A stretch of DNA of 23,899 nt from Limnovirga sp038203525 (GCA_038203525.1 JBBRDW010000071.1:1-23899); one strand, 5' to 3'; shown: positions 1 to 7,541, numbered from the stretch's first letter. Numbers and translations: made by a program. The notes: a model not told the origin generated them from the sequence alone.

Positions 1-333
1 ACAAAAAAATACGCTAAAAACAGCGCGGCAGAGGTAACTGAGGAGCAAGCCAAAAGAACTGTTATAAACAGTGTAGATAAGAGTAAGAATTTATCGGTTT
101 ATCCAAACCCTTCGACAGGAGTATTTTTTGTTCGATACAAGTGTGAAAAATTATTTAATGCAACGATAGTCGTTAGAAATACGTTTGGGCAGATAGTATA
201 CCAGGGGCAAACGCAAAAGAATATTTTGGAGTTGCAACAGACGATTAACCTTGCAGGCAAACCAAAAGGCGTGTATATAATGGAACTTAATACCGGGGAT
301 AAAAAATTAACAGGCAAAGTGGTTTTACAATAA
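1..333 (+). CDS. C-terminal part of a T9SS-secreted protein (partial)
   Basis: The window opens inside a reading frame that runs 110 codons to a TAA at 331. From about residue 31 it has a type A T9SS C-terminal sorting domain: the opening LSVYPNPSTG, a middle 'VRNTFGQIVYQGQ' strand, and a closing 'PKGVYIMEL' strand followed by a basic tail (GDKKLTGKVVLQ). In Bacteroidetes this domain directs export through the type IX machinery and is usually cleaved at the cell surface. The catalytic or binding part of the protein lies before the window, so the function cannot be given. The frame continues open to base 1 with no start codon that must be used. Confidence 0.85.
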   Translation, partial: TKKYAKNSAAEVTEEQAKRTVINSVDKSKNLSVYPNPSTGVFFVRYKCEKLFNATIVVRNTFGQIVYQGQTQKNILELQQTINLAGKPKGVYIMELNTGDKKLTGKVVLQ

Positions 334-353
334 TTTTTTCTCCCCACTTGAAG

Positions 354-415
354 AAGGCCGGTTGCTAAAGTTTTAATCTTACATTAAACAAAAGGTCTAT
401 TAGCCGGCTTTTTTA
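354..415 (+). terminator. Possible rho-independent terminator after the T9SS gene
   Basis: AAGGCCGG at 354-361 can pair with CCGGCTTT at 404-411 (8 bp with one G-T wobble), and a T-run follows. The loop is long (about 42 nt) but contains a small inner CTAA/TTAG pairing. The position, just after the stop at 333, fits. Moderate support only. Confidence 0.45.
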
Positions 416-614
416 TTCGATATTTAATTGCTTAATACTGCAACAGTAAAATGAGAAAGCCACTATTTTTTTCAGCCTCTAAATATTGGCGCCGCAATTA
501 TTTACTGGCCCGGTTCATCGAAATACAATGCTCTGAAAAAGAAGATTTGCTGAACTAAAAAAAGCAGCTATTTTTATTGCGTACATTATTTGTAACCTAC
601 AAAAATATCGCTAT

Positions 615-1199
615 ATGAAACCTACATTTCCTTGGTTGCTTGCACTGCCTGTTTTTATTTTGCTTTTTTCCTGTACAAAAGAAAGAGTAAACCCCGCCGC
701 AACAGCAATTGCGAGTTCAGATTTAAAATCTGATTACTACATTGGACAGCCTTATGGAGGTGGCATAATTTTTTACATTGACGCAACAGGTATTCATGGT
801 TTAATTGCTGCGCCAGCGGATCTGGAAGAAGCTGCTATATGGGCATACAAGGACACAGTTATTGGAGTAAAGGCAAGGAAAATTGGCGCAGGGCATAAAA
901 ATACGCTGAACATTTTTAAAGCATTGGGAGATCCCGGTTCACCAGAACTGGACTACGCTGCGCTTGACTGTGCGGAATTTAAATTTAAAGGTTACAATGA
1001 CTGGTATTTGCCTTCAAAAGATGAAATGAATGAGCTGTATAAGCAGCAAGATATTGTTGGTGGTTTTAACCCTTTCTCCTACTGGACTTCAACGGAATTT
1101 GATATATCTACAGCGTGGTTTCAAAACTTCTCTAACGGCAAGCAAATTAAGGCCACTAAAATAGCTGCGTATGGTATGAGACCGGTAAGAAGTTTTTAA
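615..1199 (+). CDS. DUF1566-like (Lcl C-terminal-like) lipoprotein
   Basis: This 194-residue protein starts with a lipoprotein signal peptide: MKPTF, a hydrophobic stretch, and the lipobox LFSC with Cys20 as the lipidated residue. The mature part resembles DUF1566/FISUMP-like domains. It has a Gly-rich opening (GQPYGGGIIFYID around residues 48-60), a central 'GYNDWYLPSKDEMNELY' block (about 134-150), then 'YWTSTE' and a final 'GMRPVRSF'. These blocks are the usual hallmarks of that fold. DUF1566 domains are common in Bacteroidetes surface lipoproteins, and their biochemical role is generally unknown. The gene stands alone between two spacers, and a dispersed-repeat copy lies 98 bp after its stop. 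The ATG at 615 is the only start that supplies a signal peptide. Confidence 0.75.
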   Translation: MKPTFPWLLALPVFILLFSCTKERVNPAATAIASSDLKSDYYIGQPYGGGIIFYIDATGIHGLIAAPADLEEAAIWAYKDTVIGVKARKIGAGHKNTLNIFKALGDPGSPELDYAALDCAEFKFKGYNDWYLPSKDEMNELYKQQDIVGGFNPFSYWTSTEFDISTAWFQNFSNGKQIKATKIAAYGMRPVRSF

Positions 1200-1296
1200 T
1201 TCGCGAAGGAATGCCCTGTCTTAAAGCTCCGTATTTTCACCATTACCTTTTAATAGATAATAGTGATTTGTGCACTTGCAGCAGAAAGTACAAAAA

Positions 1297-1353
1297 GTAC
1301 AAGAGTGCGACGCAACCATGTTAATTTGATGAACTGGTGCCAGGCTTATAATT
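1297..1353 (+). repeat. Dispersed repeat copy A (core + right arm)
   Basis: A perfect copy of the 20-bp core GTACAAGAGTGCGACGCAAC lies at 1297-1316. The right arm TGCCAGGCTTATAAT begins 21 nt later, at 1338, matching the TGCCCGGCTCA arm of the other copies. The sequence to the left (AAAGTACAAAA) repeats the start of the core. It lies in the spacer between the DUF1566-like gene and the DUF2252 pseudogene. Confidence 0.8.
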
Positions 1354-1389
1354 AAATGTATTTATTAAAAAAAGTTGAATAACTTTTAG

Positions 1390-2090
1390 ATGCAGACAGT
1401 TTCGGAAAGAATACTTGCATTTAATAAAAAACGGGTACCTGTACCTGCACTGGTAAAACTAAAATTTGAATTAATCAATAAAGATGTGTTTCGTTTTTAC
1501 CGTGGAACCTGTGATATATTTTATGATGCCTTTAGCCGAAAAATAAACTGGCCGGATACTTCAAAATGCTGGATAACCGGCGACTTACACCTTGAAAATT
1601 TTGGTACCTATAAAGGAGATAACGGAGTTGTTTATTTTGATCAGAACGACTTTGAGGAATTGGCTCCGGCACCTGCAATCAGGGAACTGGCAGGCCTGTT
1701 GAACAGCCTTCCTGTGGCCGCTCCGGTGCTTAAGTTAAATGAGGCAATGGCAGAAAAATTGGGCGGGATTTCTATTGAAAACTAAATTGATACTTTGATG
1801 GCCGGCAAACCGCCCGCTGTAGGCAAAGGAACTGCCGAAGGGCTTCTGAAAAATTTTTACCTGTAGTGGAAACCAGGGATGAAAAAGCATTTGTTACAAG
1901 CTGGATAAACCCTGAAAATAAAAAAGCAGCGCTGATTATTGATGGTAAGAAGACAATGGCACAAATTACTGCTTCTGCGTAGCTACGCAGCACCTGCAGG
2001 CAAGGTTCCTGCATAGCAGATGAACTTTTTTATTTTGCGGGCGACGACAAAAAACTGTTGAAGTTTGCCTATAATTCTGCGTAGTAGGTA
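1390..2090 (+). pseudogene. Decayed DUF2252-family gene
   Basis: The first 131 codons (to a TAA at 1783) carry the clear N-terminal half of DUF2252: 'FRFYRGTCDIFYDAF', 'WITGDLHLENFGTYKGDNG' and 'VYFDQNDFEE'. Intact members are about 400 residues long, so this one stops early. Reading on in the same frame gives more family-like sequence (TLMAGKPPAVGKGTAEGLLKN) to a second stop, TAG, at 1864. The frame then shifts by one (VETRDEKAFVTSWINPEN...) and meets another TAG at 1980, next to a 16-bp perfect palindrome. Further coding-like sequence (ELFYFAGDDKKLLKFAY) ends at two stops near 2082-2088. The conserved C-terminal half is not recognisable. I infer a dead gene with several lesions; a short N-terminal product could still be made. 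DUF2252 proteins have a kinase-like fold but no firmly known reaction. Confidence 0.8.
1975..1990. repeat. Perfect 16-bp palindrome in the DUF2252 pseudogene
   Basis: CTGCGTAGCTACGCAG is its own reverse complement. It sits at an in-frame stop of the decayed gene and is followed by a second imperfect dyad (CCTGCAGG...CCTGCATAGCAG). The half-site TCTGCGTAG recurs near 2078. It may be a footprint of a small insertion. Confidence 0.5.
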
Positions 2091-2172
2091 GGTAAAAAAT
2101 ATGCATCGTGCAGTAAAGCATATAAAAAGGGTCTACAGAAAAGTAATCAATGTCAAAAAAAAATAACCAATG

Positions 2173-2862
2173 CTAATTAGGGCCGCCAGTAGCCCCATCC
2201 CGAACCTTTATTTTTTTCTTTCCTGCATTTTTCTTTTCATACAAAAGCACTTCGGCTGGCTTGGCTTTTTCGCCAGTTTTGGTCTTTGTTAGCGTAGCGC
2301 TGTCTGCGGCACTGATAGCAACGCCTGCCTTCTTTTTTGATGGATCAACCATTTGATTAAGAATGTAATCTTCGGTTTTTATTACAGTACCATTTTCAGG
2401 ATTATAGTAAGTCCAGGTTCCATGTTTAACTGTTGATGCCTCTACTTTTACAATGCGTTTATAAACCGCATCGGTATGCAAGTCGGGAACGTCAATGGTA
2501 TCGTATGGATTTTCCGGATCTATCGCTTTCCAGCTTTCCTGACGCTGCAAACCATAGACATTGTAATAATAACAAGCCCCATTTTTATACCCCCATTTAA
2601 AATTTTCAATGCTCATAAGATCGCCCGATAATGTATAGCTGCGCCAAAATCCATCTCTCTTGTCACTTTTATACGTCCCCTCCTGCTCATATCCCGGTTC
2701 GCCCCTCAAGCTTTCAATATGCACTACCCATTTGCCCTGTTTTAAATTATTAAAATCAGTACAATTAAGTGTATCTCCTTTTGTACTAAGGCGATATGTT
2801 TTGCATTGCGCAAAGGAAGAAACATTAATAAGTATTGCAATAAAAATGAATAATCGTATCAT
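2173..2862 (-). CDS. Secreted MORN_2-like repeat protein
   Basis: This 229-residue protein has a Sec signal peptide (MIRLFIFIAILINVSSFAQ, cut after about residue 19). The following region contains MORN_2-like strands: 'LKQGKWVVHIESL', 'GTYKSDKRDGFWRSYTLSGDLMS', 'WGYKNGACYYYNVYGLQRQ' and 'VKHGTWTYYNPENGTVIKTEDY'. Such 'GxW...YY..G....' blocks form short beta hairpins in many Bacteroidetes envelope proteins, whose roles are mostly unknown. The last 60 residues are lysine- and alanine-rich and low in complexity (KTKTGEKAKPAEVLLYEKKNAGKKKIKV). The gene is convergent with the DUF2252 pseudogene and probably forms its own transcript. No enzymatic motif is visible. Confidence 0.65.
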   Translation of the reverse strand: MIRLFIFIAILINVSSFAQCKTYRLSTKGDTLNCTDFNNLKQGKWVVHIESLRGEPGYEQEGTYKSDKRDGFWRSYTLSGDLMSIENFKWGYKNGACYYYNVYGLQRQESWKAIDPENPYDTIDVPDLHTDAVYKRIVKVEASTVKHGTWTYYNPENGTVIKTEDYILNQMVDPSKKKAGVAISAADSATLTKTKTGEKAKPAEVLLYEKKNAGKKKIKVRDGATGGPN

Positions 2863-2924
2863 TATTTTTTATTTTTTTTGAGCCAGTCAATAGCTTATCA
2901 TGACGGCTTTGTTCCGCCTGAGAT

Positions 2925-2940
2925 GGACTCTTGTACTGCA
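2925..2940 (-). repeat. Degenerate dispersed-repeat core (copy B)
   Basis: GGACTCTTGTACTGCA matches the reverse complement of the core over ACTCTTGTAC, but the GCGTCG half is replaced. It also shares the TGCA that follows the core in the copy at 4622-4639. A weak copy, listed because it lies in a spacer like the rest. Confidence 0.35.
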
Positions 2941-3163
2941 CCAATTACATTGACAACTATATTAAAACAGGGTGCATTTTCGACGTTATAAAAGAACGGT
3001 GAAAATTGTTCCACAATTAAAACGAAAACTGACTCAAATAATTGCGGCCTTATTCTGAAATAGCATAATACCGTTCATTTTTATGATACTGCCATAAAGT
3101 TTGCAAATACCAGTTTGGTCAGGGGCAAATTAAACTATTTTGCAGGTAAAATATTGATCTGCG

Positions 3164-3220
3164 ATGAATCATAAACCGCGAAGCGAATTAATCTTTGAAC
3201 AGGCGTTTTTTGAAAAATAA
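3164..3220 (+). pseudogene. Possible fragment of a LuxR-type regulator
   Basis: An 18-codon frame encodes 'KPRSELIFEQAFFEK' before a TAA. It resembles 'RPSNEIIFERHFF' (residues 185-197) of the PAS-LuxR protein encoded downstream, about half identical over 13 positions. No HTH follows and no PAS region is readable before it. This could be the scar of a duplicated regulator, or chance similarity over a short stretch. Confidence 0.25.
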
Positions 3221-3255
3221 AAAGTGAAAAACAGAATAGCGGTAAAATAAAAAAA

Positions 3256-3272
3256 GGGGCGTATTAAGCCCC
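3256..3272 (-). terminator. Minus-strand terminator hairpin
   Basis: Read on the minus strand, GGGGC and GCCCC enclose a 7-nt loop (TTAATAC) and are followed by seven T residues. The structure is typical of an intrinsic terminator, but no minus-strand gene lies in front of it (3273-3471). It may end an antisense or small RNA, or be left over from a lost gene. Confidence 0.55.
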
Positions 3273-3428
3273 AATTTACATTCATTGTCAATTGGAAGTT
3301 TTTAAGCAGGAACGGCTGAAAAAAGGGCGTTTAAATAACATAAACTACTATTTCCCTGTATTATTCATAGATATGCAACCGCGTCTCAAAAGACAAATAC
3401 AAAATTAACTACAAGTAAATTCTCCGGC

Positions 3429-3448
3429 AATAGCCATTTATGGCTATT
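3429..3448. promoter_or_regulatory. Perfect dyad AATAGCCAT-TT-ATGGCTATT upstream of PAS-LuxR
   Basis: The two 9-bp arms are exact reverse complements with a 2-nt spacer, centred about 33 bp before the ATG at 3472. A short T-rich tail (TTTTTAT) follows, so it could be a small terminator hairpin. Its place just before a DNA-binding regulator makes an operator, perhaps autoregulatory, at least as likely. Confidence 0.45.
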
Positions 3449-3471
3449 TTTATACCAAATGACCACCTGCA

Positions 3472-4269
3472 ATGAAGTTCCGCAAAACGTCAGGCTCATA
3501 CCTGAATTACCTTGATATGGCCAATTACGGACTGGTGTCCGAATCATCAGTAAATCCTGCGGCCGTTATTAACAATGCATTTGGCGATATTAACCTCTAT
3601 TCCCCGCTGGCTCCTGCTGTGATTCTTGCCGACTTTACAAATAAAAAATTTGTGTTCATGCACAGCGGGTGTAAGTCCATTACCGGTTATGATTCACAAT
3701 ATTTTACGGAGTCTGGTATAGAATCCTTCCTCGAAAAAATACATCCGGTTGATTTTAGCAGAGTGAACAAGGAAATATTTCACAAAAACATGTCAGTTCT
3801 TCAGGAGATACCTACCTCAGACATGTACAACTATATCTTTTGCCACAGTTACCGCATGAAAAATAAAGAGGGAAAATATACAACCATACTTCAGCGCTTG
3901 TCTTACCTGCTGTCCGAAGACAATAAGCCCACGGGTGCCGTTGGCCACCTTACCGATATAAGTATGGTTTGCAGCGGAGAAAAGATGGTACACAGGATTG
4001 AACATGCGGCACATCTTATCAACAGGCCTTCTAACGAAATAATTTTTGAACGGCACTTCTTTCACAATCCTGAAAACCAGATTATTTCAAAGAGAGAGTT
4101 TGAAATACTCAAATGGATCTGCGATGGAATCAGCAGTAGCCAAATCGCCGAAAAATTAAGTATAAGCACGAATACCGTAAACAACCATAAGAAAAAAATA
4201 CGGCAAAAAACAAACTGTAAAAATGCTGCAGAATTATTAAAATATGCTGCTTCGCAACGTATGATTTAA
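3472..4269 (+). CDS. PAS-domain LuxR-family transcriptional regulator
   Basis: This 265-residue protein has no signal peptide or membrane helix. Residues about 45-165 look like a PAS fold: 'VILADFTNKKFVFMHSGCKSITGY' at the start, 'IHPVDFSRVNKEI' in the middle, and 'YRMKNKEGKYTTILQRLSYLLSEDNKPTGAVGHLTDIS' as the final strands. Residues about 204-262 form a GerE/LuxR helix-turn-helix: ISKREFEILKWICDG, SSSQIAEKLSISTNTVNNHKKKI, NCKNAAELLKYA. The protein is therefore a one-component sensor and DNA-binding protein; the PAS ligand cannot be told from the sequence. No kinase or receiver domain is adjacent. A perfect dyad 23 bp upstream of the ATG may be its own operator. Confidence 0.85.
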   Translation: MKFRKTSGSYLNYLDMANYGLVSESSVNPAAVINNAFGDINLYSPLAPAVILADFTNKKFVFMHSGCKSITGYDSQYFTESGIESFLEKIHPVDFSRVNKEIFHKNMSVLQEIPTSDMYNYIFCHSYRMKNKEGKYTTILQRLSYLLSEDNKPTGAVGHLTDISMVCSGEKMVHRIEHAAHLINRPSNEIIFERHFFHNPENQIISKREFEILKWICDGISSSQIAEKLSISTNTVNNHKKKIRQKTNCKNAAELLKYAASQRMI

Positions 4270-4341
4270 TTTTTTTAGTTTTTATTTTGTATACCCAGCT
4301 AAGTACTTCTATTAAGGTTCGTTGCAGCTTGCCCCCGCCTG

Positions 4342-4614
4342 GGCGCCTATGCGTCAAGCTAAGGAATACATTTATTGACCCAACAGCATTGCTACTATTC
4401 AGCTTTCGTTGCGTCGCACTCTTGTACTGTTGGTTCCCTCTGCGACTTTCACGAATTAGCCGCTTATCTCTTTGCAAATGAAAGGTAAGATTATTCGGCA
4501 ACGCATTTATATTGAAACCCTATTACTAAATCCTTATTGCAAGACAACCTAAAACCATTACTGGTAAACACTTTCAGCGATTTTTATCAAAAATTAGCTT
4601 GACGCATATGCGCC
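4342..4614. repeat. 21-bp inverted repeat pair (20/21 identical)
   Basis: The arm at 4342-4362 (GGCGCCTATGCGTCAAGCTA plus one A) and the arm at 4594-4614 are reverse complements except for one base. They enclose 231 bp. Each is followed by a dispersed-repeat core in minus orientation (4408-4427 and 4622-4639), so the two repeat types may have moved or rearranged together. Confidence 0.65.
4373..4427 (-). repeat. Dispersed repeat copy C (core + right arm, type 2)
   Basis: A perfect core lies at 4408-4427 in minus orientation. Its downstream arm, reading toward lower coordinates, is GAAAGCTGAATAGTAGCAATG and then GTTGGGTCAATAAAT. The AATAGTAGCAATG block is shared with the copies at 8085-8145 and 15437-15490. 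Confidence 0.8.
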
Positions 4615-4621
4615 AACAGCG

Positions 4622-4639
4622 GTCGTCGCACTCATGTAC
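4622..4639 (-). repeat. Dispersed repeat copy D1
   Basis: On the minus strand GTACATGAGTGCGACGAC matches the core with one internal substitution and a changed end. It lies 7 bp from the right arm of the 21-bp inverted repeat and faces away from copy D2 across 71 bp. Confidence 0.65.
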
Positions 4640-4710
4640 TGCATCTACAAAAGTCATCATGGTAACCCGGCTGAAGTAAAACGCAATGGCAGCTGCTCAT
4701 TGTTCTGAAC

Positions 4711-4770
4711 GTACAAGCGTGCGACGCAAGCGGCGATGCTATGAAAAACAAATGCCCGGCTCAAAAATAA
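4711..4770 (+). repeat. Dispersed repeat copy D2 (core + right arm, type 1)
   Basis: GTACAAGCGTGCGACGCAAG (one internal change plus the last base) is followed after 22 nt by TGCCCGGCTCAAAAATAA. It ends just before the stop of the MCE gene encoded on the other strand at 4777. Confidence 0.75.
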
Positions 4771-4776
4771 CTAACC

Positions 4777-5796
4777 TTATTGCGGCTTGTCAATTAAAAG
4801 GATCGTATCTGCCTTTTCTTTTTCTTTCTTTTTAAAAAAGCCTTTTAAAAGAAAATTATGTTGGAGAGCCTCCAGATCTTCATCAAGTTTTTTACTTCCA
4901 GATTGTAAATTACTGAGCGTTATTTTAACTGATGCTGCGGCGGCAGAATCGTTTAATAAAACACCTATCGTATTATTTTTTTGGTTTAGTCTGTCACTTA
5001 CTGTTTTTAGATTAGCGGTAAACTGTGTTACAGAACCAGCTGCGTTTTGCAGCTGTTGCACGGTGCCTTTAATGTTGTTGTAAATAACCGTATCGGTTAC
5101 AATATCGTTTATGGAATTGCCTGGCACATTTAGTTTGCCCGAAAAATCCTGGAAATTGGCGAGTACATTGTTACTCTTTACAGAAACTGTTTTAAAGTTG
5201 GCAACGGTTTCGTGAAGATCGCTAACCGTAGTTCTTAACTTGTTTGCAATGGCCGGATCGTTTATTAAAGTTGCCAGTGTTCCCTGACCGCTATCAACCT
5301 TTTTACTGATGCTCTTAAAATTATTTGTTATCTCAAGTAAATTTTTATTGTTCGCCTGTAGTGTTGCCAGCATATCTTCAGTTGTAACTGCAATTTCAAC
5401 TTTTAAGAAATCATCTTTTACTACCTGTGCCGTGGCGGAATCGCCACCATAAATAATTACGATCTTGCTGCCTATTAAACCATCGGAGCCAATCTTGGCT
5501 TTAGCATCTTTTTTTATATGCGGCAGTGCATCTTTTTCAATATTCATGATAACTTGCACCTGAGAACTTCCATAAAATTTAATATCTTTTACAGTACCCA
5601 CTTTTACGCCTGAAAACCAGACATTACCACCTTTTAACAAACCACCCACATCATTAAAAACTGCATTGATGCTAACTGATTTTACGAAAGTTTTTTTCTG
5701 TCCGCCCAAAGTAAATATGGTAAGTACCAATATGACTATGCCGATAAAGATAAAAATGCCTACTGTTACAGGGCGGTTATTTTTTAGTGTTTTCAT
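4777..5796 (-). CDS. mlaD: MlaD-like MCE-family substrate-binding protein
   Basis: This 339-residue protein has one N-terminal membrane helix (about 11-30, VGIFIFIGIVILVLTIFTL) and then an MCE domain (about 40-119). The conserved opening is 'VNAVFNDVGGLLKGGNVWFSGVKVGTV', and the end is 'AKIGSDGLIGSKIVIIYGG'. The rest is a long helical region with regular hydrophobic spacing, expected to form a periplasmic coiled coil. MCE proteins form hexameric rings that bind phospholipids and pass them between membranes; the ATPase and permease encoded upstream power the transport. The start codon overlaps the stop of the ATPase gene by 4 bp (ATGA), a sign of translational coupling. Proteobacterial MlaD is about 180 residues, so the helical tail is extra but usual for Bacteroidetes MCE proteins. 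Confidence 0.88.
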   Translation of the reverse strand: MKTLKNNRPVTVGIFIFIGIVILVLTIFTLGGQKKTFVKSVSINAVFNDVGGLLKGGNVWFSGVKVGTVKDIKFYGSSQVQVIMNIEKDALPHIKKDAKAKIGSDGLIGSKIVIIYGGDSATAQVVKDDFLKVEIAVTTEDMLATLQANNKNLLEITNNFKSISKKVDSGQGTLATLINDPAIANKLRTTVSDLHETVANFKTVSVKSNNVLANFQDFSGKLNVPGNSINDIVTDTVIYNNIKGTVQQLQNAAGSVTQFTANLKTVSDRLNQKNNTIGVLLNDSAAAASVKITLSNLQSGSKKLDEDLEALQHNFLLKGFFKKKEKEKADTILLIDKPQ

Positions 5797-6572
5797 TTGC
5801 TGTTTATAAAATTATAATCGTAAAAAGTTCTTAAACTTTCTTCCTGCGTATTGAACACATCTTCAAATTTACCCGGCGTTAAAAACTTGCCGTTAAGAAG
5901 CATGGTAACCTTGTCTCCCGTATTTTTTGCGCAGGTAAGATCGTGGGTAATGATGATCGAACTGGTATGGTATTGTTCTCTTACCTGATTGATCAGGTTA
6001 TTTATTTCAATGCTCGTCATTGGGTCAAGACCAGAGGTTGGTTCATCGTAAAGCATAATTTCCGGTTGTAAAATCAGTGTGCGGGCAATACCAATTCGTT
6101 TTCTTTGTCCTCCTGAAAGTTCGGAAGGCATCTGGTTAATTGTTTGCGATAAACCAACAGCGTTTAATACCCCTTCAATAGCTTCATTAACCTCATTAGT
6201 GCTAAGGTTTCGTTTGTTCCTTACCAATGGAAAAGCAAGATTTTCTTTAACGCTCATGCTATCGTACAATGCGCTGTTTTGGAAAGAAAATCCAATTTTT
6301 AATCTTAGCTGCTGCAACGCTGCCGGGCTTATCTTATCTACCTCGATCCCCAATACTTTTACCATGCCGCTGTCTGGCTTTAACAGGCCTGAAATAATTT
6401 TAATCAAAACAGATTTTCCGCTGCCCGATTTGCCCAGTATTGCAAGGTTCTCCCCTTTGAATATATCTATATCAATTCCGTTTAGAACTGTACGGTTACC
6501 AAAAGATTTTTTTAGATCTCTTATGTAGATCACAGACTCTTTGCCTTCACTATTTATATCTTCTCTATCCAT
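5793..6572 (-). CDS. mlaF: MlaF-like ABC transporter ATP-binding protein
   Basis: This 259-residue ABC ATPase has all motifs: Walker A GKSGSGKS (47-54), a Q-loop in 'GFSFQNSALYDSMSV', signature LSGGQRKR (about 153-160), Walker B 'IMLYDEPTSGLDP' with D-loop, and the switch His in 'IITHD'. The sequence around the Q-loop and the 'FQ.SALYDSMSV.ENLAFPL' stretch are typical of the MlaF/Ttg2A/MKL subfamily that energises phospholipid transport with an MlaE permease and MCE protein. The gene lies 24 bp after the permease gene and overlaps the MCE gene by 4 bp, so the three are almost certainly one transcript. MlaB and MlaC homologues are not adjacent, which is common outside Proteobacteria. Confidence 0.92.
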   Translation of the reverse strand: MDREDINSEGKESVIYIRDLKKSFGNRTVLNGIDIDIFKGENLAILGKSGSGKSVLIKIISGLLKPDSGMVKVLGIEVDKISPAALQQLRLKIGFSFQNSALYDSMSVKENLAFPLVRNKRNLSTNEVNEAIEGVLNAVGLSQTINQMPSELSGGQRKRIGIARTLILQPEIMLYDEPTSGLDPMTSIEINNLINQVREQYHTSSIIITHDLTCAKNTGDKVTMLLNGKFLTPGKFEDVFNTQEESLRTFYDYNFINSK

Positions 6573-6596
6573 CAGTTATTAATAAGTCTAAATTTT

Positions 6597-7406
6597 TTAT
6601 CTTATTGCATTTACAAATTGTACTATTACCAGCTCTTCCACAAAAATTAAAAACATGGAAAGTACTACAGCAGTATTAGCTGCCTTGCCTACGCCCTGTG
6701 TACCATTCTGCGCATTATATCCCTGGTAACAACCGGCAACACCAATGGTAAATCCATATATGGTAGCTTTAAAAATAGAAGAGAAAATATCCAGAAAAGA
6801 TATTGTTCCAAAAGCACTTTTAAAGTATGCAGTAAAGCTGGTTAGCTCGTTGGCGTGTACGTTTAAATAAGAACCAAGCATTCCTACAAGGCCGGTATAT
6901 AAAATTAAAATCGGCATCATGAAAGTAATGGCTAATATGCGTGTAGTTACAAGGTATTTAAAAGGGTTTGTGGCAGATACTTCCATGGCGTCAATCTGTT
7001 CTGTAACCTTCATGGAGCCTAGTTCGGCACCCATATTAGAGCCAACCTTTCCGGCTGCAATTAATGCTGTTACCAATGGCGCCAATGCCCTTATTATGGC
7101 AATAGAAACCAATGACGGAAGCCACGAACTTGCACCAAATGTTGATAAAGAGGGGCGGGATTGTTTGGTAAAAACAACGCCGGTAATAAAACCTGTTAAT
7201 GAAACAAGTGCCAATGATTTATAACCTACCTCGTAACACTGATTAATTGTTTCTTTCCACTCGAAAGGGCGTGAAGATACTTCTCTAAAAAAATGAGCAA
7301 TGAATTTATAGACGTTATAAATATCTTCGAAAAAAGGGTTAATTTTTCTTGAGACAAATGATTTATTTTCCGGTAAAACTTCTGAATTTTCTAACTCGGG
7401 ATTCAT
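6597..7406 (-). CDS. mlaE: MlaE-like ABC transporter permease
   Basis: This 269-residue membrane protein matches the MlaE/YrbE permease family. A soluble N-terminal tail (about 1-50) precedes membrane helices. The family's most conserved block runs from about residue 117: 'AAGKVGSNMGAELGSMKVTEQIDAMEV', then 'NPFKYLVTTRILA', which is the cytoplasmic coupling helix that contacts the ATPase. The end 'GKAANTAVVLSMFLIFVEELVIVQFV' is also characteristic. It forms the inner-membrane channel of the MCE lipid transporter. It is the first gene of the mlaE-mlaF-mlaD set; the 166-bp spacer upstream holds a dispersed-repeat copy. Confidence 0.9.
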   Translation of the reverse strand: MNPELENSEVLPENKSFVSRKINPFFEDIYNVYKFIAHFFREVSSRPFEWKETINQCYEVGYKSLALVSLTGFITGVVFTKQSRPSLSTFGASSWLPSLVSIAIIRALAPLVTALIAAGKVGSNMGAELGSMKVTEQIDAMEVSATNPFKYLVTTRILAITFMMPILILYTGLVGMLGSYLNVHANELTSFTAYFKSAFGTISFLDIFSSIFKATIYGFTIGVAGCYQGYNAQNGTQGVGKAANTAVVLSMFLIFVEELVIVQFVNAIR

Positions 7407-7454
7407 GTATTATCAGTTAACTTTTTAAACAGTTTTCAATGTTCTGTTCCATAT

Positions 7455-7541
7455 ATACGCTTCGGTAAAAGCCGAATAAACATCAGAAAGTACAAGAGGG
7501 CGACGCAAGAGGCGATACCATAAAATCTAAAGCTGGGCCCA
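7455..7541 (+). repeat. Dispersed repeat copy F (full length, both arms)
   Basis: The left arm ATACGCTTCGGTAAAAGC (from 7455), then GAATAA, a core with one internal change (GTACAAGAGGGCGACGCAAG, 7490-7509), and a right end AGCTGGGCCCAT to 7541. The layout and length (87 bp) closely match the copy at 10565-10657, allowing the element's limits to be proposed. Confidence 0.8.

Larger units (their letters stand above)
2863..3471. other. 609-bp gene-free region upstream of the PAS-LuxR gene
   Basis: No intact gene was found. The region holds a degenerate dispersed-repeat copy (2925-2940), a short coding-like fragment resembling part of the downstream regulator (3164-3220), a minus-strand terminator hairpin (3256-3272) without an obvious gene in front of it, and a perfect 20-bp dyad (3429-3448) just before the regulator. 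Confidence 0.6.
4270..4776. other. 507-bp spacer rich in repeats
   Basis: No convincing gene. It holds three dispersed-repeat copies (4373-4427, 4622-4639, 4711-4770) and a near-perfect 21-bp inverted repeat (4342-4362 with 4594-4614). A 29-codon frame between stops (4516-4605) has plausible amino-acid composition (LKPLLVNTFSDFYQKLA) but no start and no recognised family; it may be a gene scrap. Confidence 0.6.

Noticed and set aside
4130..4501. 123-residue minus-strand frame
   Set aside because: It runs antisense through the HTH of the LuxR gene and into repeat DNA.
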